Positions 23,920-35,521 of a stretch of DNA of 64,000 nucleotides are shown in pieces. Every line of letters begins with the position of its first letter. Within the stretch, counting starts at the first letter, position 1. Made by a program: the position numbers and the translations under genes. The DNA is from Scalesia atractyloides. Its lineage: Eukaryota > Streptophyta > Magnoliopsida > Asterales > Asteraceae. Below the pieces are notes generated by a model. The model saw nothing but the letters and a program-made list of their open reading frames with translations. It did not search any database and was not told where the DNA came from. The stretch spans positions 82,907,014 through 82,971,013 of the forward strand of contig CAMTDV010000003.1 in assembly GCA_947069175.1 (NCBI GenBank). The letters are read 5' to 3'.

Positions 23920-24426
23920 CTGTATGATTAAAGCGACAAATATATGTCTGAGTTTGAACCGACCCGTCCATACTAAAAACAACCCATACCCATTTTAACC
24001 CATTACCAACCTGCCCGACCTGCTCCATTTTCACTTCTAGACCATTGGACCTTGTCTTAAAGTAAAAAGAAAGAGTAGAGTACGCGGATAGTCCCTGTGA
24101 TTTGCACTTTGTAACGCATTTAGTACCCAACTTTTACCAAAAGTAAATGGATGGTCCTTATCGTTTGCTCTTTGTAACGCATTTAGTTACAAAGTGCAAA
24201 CCACAAGGACCATCCGTGTACTTTTGAAAAGTTAGGGACCAAATCCAAAATTTTGGTTAACCATAGGGACCATCCATGTACTTTACTAAGAAACGTTTTG
24301 ATGTTGACCTGACCCGGTCATAGTAAAAACAACCCAAACCTATTACCCAACCTCCCCGACCGCACATTTTTTCACTTCTAGACCTTGTCTTAAAGTAAAC
24401 ATAAACTACTGATAAGTGATACAAAC
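23920..24426 (-). repeat. Repeat-bearing intron 2 of aldehyde oxidase
   Basis: About 24,085-24,260 holds an imperfect inverted repeat (GTCCCTGTGATTTGCAC near one end, GTGCAAACCACAAGGAC near the other). This suggests a small inserted foldback element. Related GGACCATCC phrases recur at about 24,150, 24,210 and 24,265. Confidence 0.5.
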
Positions 24427-26016
24427 CAGGCTTGCATTGCGGCACCAGATTTTATGACAGGTTCACCAACAGGATAATGTTCATGGCTCGATTCTATAAC
24501 TTGCTTTGCAGGTGACAACAATGTTCTTTCACAATCATCGATTGTCAGTCTTGAACATATTCCAGGGTCAACTATTGACATGAGAAAGTCAAACAGAAAA
24601 CTAACCGCCAAGCTTGACCGATAAGCCGGATCTGATGTACCATTTTCAGGAGAAATGGCAACCCTTATTAATTTAACAGCTTCAGAAATCAAATCAACAC
24701 TTAACTTTTTCCCGACAAGATAATTTTCAACCGTGCTTGCCCTTATTGCATGTCTAACGCCAAAGGAACCAAAAGCTAGCTGAATGCGATTAATCACAAC
24801 ACCATCATTAACATTACAAACTTCAGCCGAAAAAGCAGCATTTAAATAAGCTAATGCATTCCCAAGAGGACGTGGAGAAGCGCGATACGTTTCAAAAAAG
24901 AGCTTAGTTTTAGTATCTTTTGAGTAGCCATTTTCGGTTGGTTTCAAGCATGGAACGAAAACACTCAAAAGCACATCTCTTGAATCTAAAGCAGGATTTT
25001 CAAGAAACTGCTCCAGCGTAAGAATTTCCCTTTTTACCCCTGTCAAGATCGTAACTTTTGAGTTCACCGCAAGAAGTACAGTGGCTATATCGGAAGGAAA
25101 ATTATCTCTTTGTGCCATTACCAAATTGCCACCTATACTTGCTACATTTCTGATGGATTCAGAAGCAATCTTCTCTAAATGGGAAGCAACTTTTTTGAAC
25201 ACAATATCGCTTCTTTCATCTTTTAACGCCATGATTAACTTAAAGATTGAAACCGCCGCTCCAATTTCAATATGTGAGCCAGCTTTCTTAATTTCCGAAA
25301 GCTCAGGGATACACCTAAGATCAATGTACTTGTTATAGCACTCGGTTTCCTTATAATAACCTGTTCCAGTGTTCCCAGCAACCAACTTTACCGTCATACC
25401 ATTTTCAGCTGAGATGGATTCCAACAAGCTCCTGAGTTCCACTACAGAAACCGGACTATACCAAGTCTTATCCTGATAATTCAAAACCGTTGTGGATTCG
25501 CTTTCTTTTTTGAGAAACTCAGGATAAGTGCTTATTTGTTTTGAATCATAAAAAGGTAGTTTATTCAGTTTAGCATCCTTTTTCCAGAACGAATTAAGCC
25601 CCAAATCTTCCATATCAACATCAGCTGCAAAACTTTTGCATACATCAGCAATAGGTCGATAACCAGTGCATCGGCACAGATTACCAGAAATGGACTTTTC
25701 GGCATCTAAAGCATTGAGTTTGGATGAACCAAAAGCGGTTTGGGTCGACAGGTTTTCTCTGAATTAACAAGTGCTGAAAAAAGTGAAACACACATTCCTG
25801 GAGTGCAAAAACCACATTGAGACGCATGAAATCCAGCAAAACGTTGGTGAATGGAATGAAATCCATCTTTAACGTTCCCAAGGCCTTCAGTTGTTGTGAT
25901 TGAACACCCGTTTACACTGCAAAGAAGCGTAAGACACGAACTTGCTGTATAATCTTCAACTTTTTTAAGCTTGGTGTCAAACTTGGACAGTAGAACATTA
26001 CAAGCACCACAGCCAC

Positions 26017-26496
26017 CTACAATTGTGAAACTCATAATATGCAAAAAGTTCAAATTGTCATAAGTGTAAAACGAAAAAATCAAGGTGAACAACCATATTC
26101 AGTCACAAGACAGTGAAACTCGTAATACTTGGTGTTTATGTAACAACCCATGTAAACCGTGTCAAGATATTGTCCGCTTTACCCTCGATGATGAATTGCT
26201 CACCCAGGCAAATCATATGTGTAAAAATAAAAATCAAGTAAACCATGCCAGGATATTGTCTGGCAAACCCATCCAAAAACTCATGGTTTCGTTTCCACCG
26301 ACAAATTGCTCACCTCGCTCACCCAGGCAAAACGCATCCAGGTAGAGGTTTCCACCCTTTATAAGAAAGGTTTCTTCTCCCCACAACCGATGTGGGACTT
26401 ACAGTTCAACTGATTGGTTAAAAAATAATATGTAAAGCAACACCTTAAGACACAAACATAAACAGAAAACAATAAATTGTGAAAACCAAACCGAAG
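26017..26496 (-). repeat. Intron 1 of aldehyde oxidase with repeat-like sequence
   Basis: The intron holds two related phrases, AAGATATTGTCCGCTTTACC near 26,164 and AGGATATTGTCTGGC near 26,250, and a CCGATGTGGGACTTACA end near 26,387. Phrases of this kind are common in dispersed plant repeats, so part of the intron is probably an old insertion. The acceptor (TAG at 26,017-26,019) is normal; the donor side is not canonical. Confidence 0.45.
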
Positions 26497-26673
26497 CTTC
26501 ACCGCAACCGAGCTTAACGCTCTTGAAACGAGTATGAGAACGCAAGAACTGAAGCAGAGTAGTTGAAGGGTCGACGCTAGTGAGCTCAACACGCTCTCCG
26601 TTGACAGCAAAGACCAGTGTTTGACTTCGTTCCAGTGGTTGTGTATAAGTTAGTTGGGTATCTTCCATTGTTG

Positions 26674-26785
26674 TTGGGAAGACGGGTTGATGCAGATGAA
26701 ACAGCTTATCTGTTACCGCCTAAAATTCGTTGGCTTTTGCGAACTTTGTACCCACATGTTACACCAGCTTTTGTAAATGAGTTAA
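26674..26785 (+). other. Unidentified exon-like open stretch, head to head with aldehyde oxidase
   Basis: The plus strand encodes a protein-like stretch (GRRVDADETAYLLPPK, then WLLRTLYPHVTPAFVNEL) followed by a possible donor (ACTCG/GTATAT at about 26,790). Its composition is more coding-like than the surrounding AT-rich DNA, and it starts only about six bases from the aldehyde oxidase ATG on the other strand. I do not recognise the family. It could be a captured or relic exon of another gene, or chance. No further exons were found. Confidence 0.3.
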
Positions 26786-26799
26786 TTACTCGGTATATA

Positions 26800-27285
26800 T
26801 ATATATATATAAAGCACTACGAAGGTGGCCTTACCTTTTTTATTTAATTTAAATAAATATAAGAAACTTAAACATCTCATCCCCACTCCATCCATTTATT
26901 TAATATGTGTCAATTAGTCCTTTTAAAAAAACATATTTATGTGTTAATTAGTTTAGTTTTTCTTAAAATTGCCTATTTTACGTTTTATTGAAAATAAATA
27001 TATAAGTGTAGGGTTTTTAACGGTAAATTTCTTTTAGTCATTGTCGTCTGTGAAACTTAAACTCAAGACCTTCTCATCCTAAACCCAAGTGTTTAAAGTC
27101 AAGTAAAGGGGTGTTTATTATGCAAACTGGACTCGAATAATCTAAAATTTGATTTACGCTGAATTCGAAGAACAAAATTAAATTAAGGTTTCGAGTGTTT
27201 AATTCAAGTCTTTATCCGAACCAAATTCTGGTTGTTCGAATAGATGAATTTCAAACCGAACTGACAGGATTTTTTCGAATTCGAG

Positions 27286-27357
<72 letters not shown>

Positions 27358-29745
27358 AAAACGATTATATATATTACACATAAATATAAAGATATTTGGG
27401 CTTTTATAGTTCTAGTTTTCTGATACTTGACAATGGGCTTAAATAATATGTGATATGGGTCGCTGAACAATGGGCTAATGAATAATGATCTGTCCATTTT
27501 TCAAACAACAGACACAAATATCAAATTTAAGTATTTAACCTAATTAAAATTTGTAATTTGGGATTCTTTTAACTGTTTTAAATTTAAATCTTTATGCTAC
27601 AATCATTAAAAAGAACTTATTATCTAATTTTTTTTAAAATTTTGTGTTATCATATGTCATTTTAATTTTGGTTTGTTATATATAGGACAGTTTGATGACC
27701 ATATGAGACCAGGTTGAATTTTTTTTACTAACAAATTTCATGTATGTGCATACATATCACACATATATTCCTATTTGGGGCGGACCTACCTACAATCATG
27801 GGTGGGCGGCCATACCCCTTGAAAAAAAAGTAGTGTATATTTTAGAAAAAACCTGACTACAGCCCTTGAAAATATGGTTTAGCGCCTCTTCCACACCTCT
27901 TGAAAAATTGTGGTAGTAAAGTAGAAAAAACCATCATAAGATAATGTAGAGGTCTCAAATTGAAGGCTTGGTTCCAACACCGAGATATTTTTTTAACTCA
28001 TTTCCCCTTAACAACAAATTTTGGGCCCAACTTTTTATGTTGCCTAGGGCCTAAATTTTTCTTAGAGTTTTTGCGGACGGCCCTGTTAATAAACTTACAC
28101 TTTTGACCCTTAATAGGTCTTACCATGTGTTAGTTTAGGTTACACAATGTCATGTTAAAATATAACAAGTAATTTGAGTCTTAAAGACACGTGTATGATT
28201 AATTATACAATTTCGGTCTTAATGGGTCTTCCACGTGTTAATGGGTCTTCTTCGATTACACAAAGCAATGTTAGATAATAACGATTCATGTTAAAGATAT
28301 GTATGATTAATTACACATTTTCCAGTATATATTATAAATAAAACACATATATTTTGAGAGTGCATTATATATTCATATCATTATTAATCCGATGGGCTTT
28401 TTTTAATAAGCCTAGCTGACGTTACACCATCGCTCCCACCATGTATAACATATATGGTATAAGATGTTGTTGTCATATATGGTATAAGATTTTGAAATGG
28501 TTAGGGAGACGAATGACACATTTTTATCATTTATAGGTTTGAAATGGTTAATATTGGGTTGTCATATATGGTATAAGATTTTGTTGATATTTATAGGACA
28601 TACTATATTGACAGTAATGCTCATTGCAAAAAAGTCCCAACGACAAATGACAGAAAACCTTGTTCAGGGATTTTTTTTCTCTACTATGACCAACTGATTA
28701 CCGAGAGATAGTTTATACGTTGGAAACCTTTCCCACCGGGGAACAAGCGAAAAGCCTTACCAAGAACCTCGTTTAAAATCTTATCCTAAGTATTGTTGAC
28801 ACATTACAAAAGGATAATCCGTTGGTAAAAGTATACATAGTCAACGATTATTTTTTTGTCACCGGGGGTGGTTGTCGTTAATTTGTAGTGAAAATATCTA
28901 TTGGGTTAGGGTTTCATCGCTAATCCGTTGGTCATAATCTAAAATGTAGTTTAACTTTTAGTTTTTTTGGGTGGGATTTGCCGGTAAGCGTTTTATCTCT
29001 AGTAGCAGTGTGTTACTAGATTAGACTTAAGAGTAAGGTTATTGTTATTTATTAAATTTGTAACGATGAAGTTCATCTTTATATAGTAATGAAGATGAAG
29101 ACTAGGTTATTCATCTATGCATATATTTGATACCAGATTTGATTGTTACAACTCACTTCTTTTCTTTCTTTCTTTTTTTTTTTTTAAATAGAGTTGGTAT
29201 CTTTTTAATATTTTTGTGCCTTTCTTAATAACTTCTGTGCTTAAATATGAAGTATACTTTATAACCTTTTGCAGGAGATGGTAATGAACCAAAGCAATTG
29301 GTTTTTTGGAAATCTGTAGCAACCTTTTTATTTGTTTTGTGCAGGTTCTACTGATACGCATTTGAATAACGACTAGTTGTAAATATCATTTTCTAATATT
29401 ACAATGCTCACTGAGATTCAAAGTTTGGGGAGACCTGCTATGCTGGATGAGAAATGTGTGGTGCTTTGGTTTTGTTCATAAAAATAAAAAATAAATAAAA
29501 ACCGTTTATTATTCCATGTATTTAATGGAAATGAGTCATCGTTCAACTCCGGTCATTTCCCCTTTAAGCACAAGGAAAATGTATTTACAAGAAGCTCGAG
29601 TTGTGATAATCTATTATGTTATGATTTTATCCTAAGTTGTTTTTCCCTGATTTGATAAATATGTTATTGTGATAATCTGTTCTGTTGGCCAAAGTTGTTG
29701 TGACAATATTTTCGATAATTTGATAATCCGTTCTTGTTATACTTT

Positions 29746-29777
<32 letters not shown>

Positions 29778-30613
29778 ATATTGGCATTCTTTATGATAAT
29801 ATGTTGTTTTTGTAATTAACTACACTTTTTGGTAACGGGTCAAAATAAGTTTATATATTTTAACCATGGGGTTTAGTGGTTAGAGGTCTTTTAGTCTTTG
29901 TATTTAGGGTAGTTAATAAACACTAAGTGAAGATTGGTAGGTTACAATGGGTTATTTTCATTTTATTGGGATATGAGTATTGCTAGAAATGGTAAGATGG
30001 GCAGGGCAAGTAGGCTATTTTCATTTTTATTTTCTTTTTTCATAATAAATCATGAATTTTTTTTAGGGCTTGCCCTTTTTTTAATCTAATTGGTGTGTGA
30101 TAGATTTTTGAAACGGTTTCATCTTATTTTTAGATTTACGATTTTTGAGACCGGTTCATCTTATTTTTTGTTAATTTTTGAAACTTTTTCCCTTTGAAAA
30201 TTTTGATGGTCCTGAGATATGTAGAGATACTTTTCTTAATTTTTCAAACCACCGTAGACAGTTGTAGTTTTATATCACGTGTAATACAGCAGATGACTGT
30301 ATGTTATGTCAAAAGCAAATCTAACATAATATTCAAAATATTGTTATTGTTAAACAATTAAGAATTCAATTGCAACTAATTTTCATTAACTTGCTTTTCA
30401 TAATAGTTGGTCATGAGTTGATGCCTAACTTGTCTTTGCTACTAGAGGACATACTAATTACCATTAACAAATATTTACAACTTTAACGATTGAAGTTAGG
30501 TTTTCATATGGGTTACTTTTAGTGGCTATATTAAACTATTAATTGTTTTCTACAAGCAGTGCCGTTCATAACACCATCTTTTATAAAATTCTATTGCGGA
30601 CAGATATTTATCA
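26800..30613. other. Intergenic AT-rich DNA
   Basis: No gene seen. Contains a long TA microsatellite at 27,288-27,342 running into (TG)n to about 27,357, a GGGGTGTTTATT end near 27,109 of hAT-MITE type, a TE-like piece with GGGGCGGACCTAC near 27,777, three related copies of a CATATATGGTATAAGAT phrase at about 28,446-28,580, and a run of about 30 T at 29,747-29,776. Confidence 0.6.
27288..27342. repeat. (TA)n microsatellite
   Basis: Uninterrupted TA repeat of about 27 units followed by a short TG repeat. Open frames here are repetitive Tyr-Ile and not genes. Confidence 0.95.
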
Positions 30614-30622
30614 ATAATATTA

Positions 30623-31012
30623 GATTAAAATGTCAAAATAGTCCCTTGACTTCAGGCCATTTCAGTTAAAAATAAAACTTATTTGTATCTGGGTTCCTAA
30701 GGTTTTATTTTTGTTGCCGTTTTAATCCAATTGTCAAACGGGTTAGAATTTTCTGTTAACGTCTCCCCTTTTTATTGGTTCCCTCATTTAAATTAAGGGT
30801 ATAATCGTCATTTTATGCCATAATATATTTTAATTAAATGAGAAAAACGACAAAAAAAAAGATAAATTAACAGAAAATTCTAACTTAGTTTGTCAATTAG
30901 ATGAAATTGACAACAAAAATGAAACCTTAGTAATCCATATATAAAAAGTTTCTTTTTTTTACCAAAGTAACAAAAGTGGCCTAAACTCAGATACCGTCTT
31001 GGCATTTTACTC
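30623..31012. mobile_element. Mutator-like MITE, 390 bp
   Basis: The element starts GATTAAAATGTCAAAATAG and ends GGCATTTTACTC, with inverted ends, and is flanked by an exact 9-bp duplication ATAATATTA (30,614-30,622 and 31,013-31,021). Nine bases is the Mutator-superfamily target duplication length. No coding capacity. Confidence 0.8.
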
Positions 31013-31021
31013 ATAATATTA

Positions 31022-34000
31022 ACATTCATAATCTAGGATAGGTCATCAAAATTAATTAAAACAATATGAAGAATGATGGTCGAACTATGTAGATGGGTAA
31101 CTCATATGTGTCTCATAAGTAACTTGTTGAAATGTGATTTCTTTTTTAAAATTACTATATTTATTACTGATATTTTCTTATTCCATGTGGATGGGAAATT
31201 GAGATGTGTAGAGATTATGACTAAATTAATCTCATAAGTAAATCGTTGAAATGTGATTTTTATTATTACTCATATTTTCTTATTATGTATTTGATTTTTT
31301 TGTTTTCTTACTAAGTTTTTGTTATTAATTATTGTTTCTATGACTAATTATTTCTTCTTTTTTATTATTTAACTTATATCATATATGTAAGGTATAGATA
31401 ACACATAGACGTATTATACAACATATCACGAAATCATTGATAAACTAACTAATAGCGAGTACTGTGTTGTAAATTGTCGTCGTCGTCACATCGCGCCGGT
31501 TTCCTACTAGTTAAATTAAAAAGGTATATTAGTTAAAAAAATTATAAATAAAAATTATGAGATTGAAGGAGAGAAGGCCATGTTTCTTAATTACAGGATT
31601 TTATTTGCTCTTCCAAATTATTTTGTATGTTTCTAAAAATTTTAGCTCACGAAACACTTTCTATCAGTATGTGTCTAATTATCCATTACTTTTATGCTCT
31701 CATCTTTCTTTTCAATCTTTTGTAGAGTTATGAATTCACGTTAGTTTTATGCTACTACTACTCCTTTTTTACAGTGTTTGGCTTTATTATAATTTATTTT
31801 TTATTATATTTCTATTATATAATAACTATTAAGGTTTTAATTACATCATTTTAGGATATTATTATAATCTATATTTAAGGATATTAACAATTTGATGAGA
31901 TATACTAAAAAGAATCTCAAGAATATTTTTTTATATTAAGCAAAAAGATAAGATAATGAAGAATTGTATAAATGAATATGATTTTGAAATTTCAAATATA
32001 TAAGCCAAAATAAAGAAAAAGGATAAAAAAACTTAATAAAGAAATTAGATTGAAGAAGGTATTGCTACATGCATTAACTGGAGTCTTTTATTAGTATTAG
32101 ATTATTTTTTAAAACTGTAAATATTACTTCTATTTTATTTTACACCAATAATCCTTAAATACTCCTTGCCCGAACCTGCGACCCCCCCCCCCTCTTTAAA
32201 GTGCAATTGTCTCTATCAAGTGAATTATCCCACGAAGACTATTATTATTAGTATTATTATTATAAAAATAATAATTATTATTATTAGTATTATTAATTTT
32301 GAAGTATGATTAACACAAATTGATAAATTTTAAATATTTTTTTCTATTTTTAGTCGTATTTATTAATTATTTATTTTAATTCAATTTATAGTAATAATTT
32401 GTGTTCGTTAACTTTTTTAAGAATTCTAAATTTTCAACTATGTTTATTTATTTTTATAACATTCTAAACTATATACCATCGCGTTGCGATAATACGTTAC
32501 CGTGGGCATTGCATCGGTATTGGTTTGATTTGATGCAATATATATACGATACATGCACTCGGTATAGAAATCAAAACGTGAATTACATCGATAAAAAACG
32601 ATAAAAATGAACACCGACACAAACATTGATGTTGTTTAAACAGTATCAATCGATACAGATTGTCACGATACTGGTATCGATATTTATTTATCGTCGCAGA
32701 CAGTCTTATAAGTTAATGATAATTTTCGAAGCCAGAAACCATAAAAATGAATATAAGTACTGGTGCCGATGCTATTCTGTACGATAAGGTAGCGATACGG
32801 TGACAATTTATCGAAACAAAAACAAATACTGGCACCAAAATCGATTATGCTCGTTCGATTTACTATGGTAGCCGCACGATATTCGTTATCAAACAGAAAA
32901 ACATAAACATGAACATGGGAGGGTTAGGGGTCCCCGACTCCCCCTCCTCCCAATTTTTTCGCTTGGAAGTGTATATTGTTCCCCCCACCCCCGCCCTCCC
33001 CCATTTGAATGTTTAAGATCCATCATTAAACATGAATACAGGTTCGGTACTATATGCTAGCGATATGGTATTAGTTTATCGAAAGTAAAAAACATATTAA
33101 TACCGATATTGATATAGATATTGTTTAGACGGTTTCAGTTCGGTTTAATACGATTTTTCAATAAAATCTATATCGTAATTTTGATAAAATTTAAACATAG
33201 AACGTAAACGGACCGAACCAATATCAACAAACAACATCGGTACCAGTACCAGTATCGATATTCGGTTTTTATTGTTTCCAATTGATGTAAGGTTTTCTCT
33301 ATCAAATACTATAACGAGTGTCTACCGTAACAAATCAAACTGATACTAACTAAATTCCCACCATAAAAAGTGATTGAATCTCAATATTTCTTATTATTTT
33401 ATGAATATATCACTTTTTGTGTTTCAGGACGAAATGTTAGATTGTTGCATCTAATTTTGTTTATGTTTGCGACACCTATGATATTCCATTTATGAAATTA
33501 TATATTCCTATTTGTTGTCCACATACGAAAACCAATAATAGTACATAGTATACTTAGGACCATAATGGATTGATCAAATAATTGAGGAGTGAGTGCTTGA
33601 AGGCTAAAAGCGGCGTGATTTTAGGTCATACTATCATTTCCTTGACTTGCACTTCTTGACCTAAATACTTTATACAAAAATATAGTTGTATGTGACCTTG
33701 ATATATAAAAACTATTTGCATATTCCTTTTGTAACATGAAAACGTTATCTATTATAAATATGTATTTTCAAAACCATAATGCAACCTAATTTGTATAAAA
33801 TGTTATCTTTTATCAACATGTTTTTTTTCAAAATCATAATGCAACATAGTTTGTATGTTTTGCTCTTGCTATCTTGAAATTTCAAGTCTATCATGAATAT
33901 ACATATACATAGATATTCATACATGTTCGGTTAGTGATTATGTTGGAACTTTTCATCCAACATAACACTAAGTTTTATGAGCATTAGATTTCTTAATCAT

Positions 34001-34630
34001 AACATTAATTTGAGCAATTAAAAATAAACAAAACACACATATTAATGTTATGTATATGTCTGTGTGTATATGGTGAAATATATTGTTTAAATAAAAAAGA
34101 AGCATTAAATAGTGGAGAATAATTGGTTGGAAAACTAAGAAGGTGACTTAGTATGAGAATGATAGTGTGCCAGGCTTGCACTCTAAACCTGGAAAAGGAA
34201 TCCTCCCTCCATTAGGTTAGATTAGGTTGGGTTTGCTTCAAAGCCAACCTGATTCCCTCCCTTCACTTCTTACTTGCATCCATGCACATGGAATATATAT
34301 CATATACATATACAAAAATATATTATATATCATTCATCATAATTTTATATATAAATTATTCCTTATCCAGTTGAAAACAGTTATATAACACTTTCATATA
34401 TATTATTTTCTAGCAAATGGTTTAATGATTTTTTTTATAAACTACATCTTTTTATATAAAAAATGATACAACTTTGCAACTTATTATATTTTTCATTTAC
34501 ATGAAATGACATTATATGCTATATGCATACATATTCTGCAAGTATGTGTAGTTGGTGTTTTTTAATAGTAACTTCCAAGGTTGGAAAGGCAAGGCTCAAT
34601 CGGTGGACATACTCACGGGGGCGGCTTCTC
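31022..34630. other. Intergenic AT-rich DNA upstream of the zinc-finger gene
   Basis: No gene seen. ATT-type repeats at about 32,240-32,300; a C run near 32,182; from about 32,460 to 33,260 a degenerate stretch rich in phrases like GGTACCAGTACCAGTATCG and their complements, probably an old repeat. A GGTTAGATTAGGTTGGG phrase is near 34,215. Confidence 0.5.
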
Positions 34631-34654
34631 TTTCTTATTCTTAACACCTTCACA

Positions 34655-34685
34655 CAACTACATATATACACATATATATAGTGTT
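34655..34685 (+). promoter_or_regulatory. Possible TATA region of the zinc-finger gene
   Basis: CATATATACACATATATATA lies about 70-95 bp upstream of the ATG at 34,754, the expected spacing for a short 5' leader. AT-rich surroundings make the exact box uncertain. Confidence 0.4.
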
Positions 34686-34753
34686 ACATACACATAATAA
34701 CTCTAACCCTAAAGTCACCCCCCCTCCCCACTTATCCCCTTCCTTTTTCTACT

Positions 34754-35521
34754 ATGGAAGATCATGATGGTGGTGATACAATGATCATGGGGGTGATGAC
34801 AAGCCACATGAAGGGTAAACGGACAAAGCGTCGAAGACCATCGTCAGCGCTTTCCCTAACCCTAGCCTCCACATACTCCTCCACCACAACGAGCGAAACT
34901 AGTGCCTCAACCAACCACAATGGGTTGTTTCGAATGCCTTCCACGACCTCCATTGAGTTCACAAACATTCTTCAAGATAACCACACCAACAACGACCAAG
35001 ACATAGCCAACTGCCTCATGCTCTTGGCTCATGGCCACCATCTCCCTCCACCACCGCGATCATATGTTTACGAATGTAAAACATGTGATTGCGGTTTCCC
35101 TTCGTTTCAAGCCCTTGGTGGCCATAGAGCCAGCCACAACAAACCCCACAAGGATGTTCATGAACTTTCCAAAACTAAAACATCTATTTTAACTAGTCCC
35201 AACAAGCCCTTATCATGTAACCCTAGTGGTTCCGGTTCCACCAAAGGGCTTAAGGTTCATGAATGTTCAATATGTGGTTCTGAGTTTACATCTGGTCAAG
35301 CACTAGGCGGTCACATGAGGCGACATCGGTCCATGACCATGGCTAATACATCAAATGGGCATCATGAATCCAAGAAAAATAAAACCGTGCTACCGTTGGA
35401 TCTAAATCTTCCGGCTCCTATGGAGGATGAACACAAGGAAATTACAAATAATTCTTTTGGATCAAACAACCAGATCATCGTCTTTTCAGCTTCACCTGCA
35501 TTGGTTGACTGTCATTTATAA
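34754..35521 (+). CDS. ZAT-type C2H2 zinc-finger transcription repressor
   Basis: A 255-residue intronless protein. It has a basic nuclear-localisation stretch (KGKRTKRRRP, residues 21-30), a Ser/Thr-rich part, and two C2H2 fingers, YECKTCDCGFPSFQALGGH at about residues 105-127 and HECSICGSEFTSGQALGGH at about 169-191. Both carry QALGGH, the plant-specific DNA-contact helix. An EAR repression motif (LPLDLNLP) is near residues 215-222. This is the C1-2i class (ZAT/AZF), nuclear repressors commonly induced by stress or elicitors; the N-terminal layout is most like ZAT5, but I do not assign an orthologue. The first ATG follows a CT-rich leader. The frame is intact. Confidence 0.93.
   Translation: MEDHDGGDTMIMGVMTSHMKGKRTKRRRPSSALSLTLASTYSSTTTSETSASTNHNGLFRMPSTTSIEFTNILQDNHTNNDQDIANCLMLLAHGHHLPPPPRSYVYECKTCDCGFPSFQALGGHRASHNKPHKDVHELSKTKTSILTSPNKPLSCNPSGSGSTKGLKVHECSICGSEFTSGQALGGHMRRHRSMTMANTSNGHHESKKNKTVLPLDLNLPAPMEDEHKEITNNSFGSNNQIIVFSASPALVDCHL

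Larger units (their letters stand above)
20601..26668 (-). pseudogene. Aldehyde oxidase (plant AAO family), nine exons, probably a pseudogene
   Basis: Plant aldehyde oxidases are cytosolic molybdo-flavoenzymes that oxidise aldehydes, including abscisic aldehyde to ABA. Exons by homology and splice sites: 26668-26497, 26016-24427, 23919-23670, 23577-23368, 23288-23070, 22986-21925, 21850-21752, 21097-20908, 20818-20601. They total 4010 nt, near the usual 1340 codons but not a multiple of three. Visible are the first 2Fe-2S motif (CGE, then GCGAC), the second (CGFCTPG, CRCTGYRPIAD), the FAD motif (GGNLVMAQRDNFPSD), the molybdenum-site motifs RVGGGFGGK and MRAPGEVQG, and the catalytic GGIELGQG. 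Lesions: a one-base loss near 25,737, a two-base loss at the exon 2 end (24,427), and a one-base loss near 23,780. Exon 1 also lacks a usable GT donor. The exact substrate cannot be told. Confidence 0.85.

Noticed and set aside
24085..24260. Possible extra aldehyde oxidase exon
   Set aside because: The open frame here is the inverted-repeat intron sequence; the family protein needs no residues between exons 2 and 3.
27199..27497. Two minus-strand frames with long Tyr-Ile runs
   Set aside because: Translations of the TA microsatellite.
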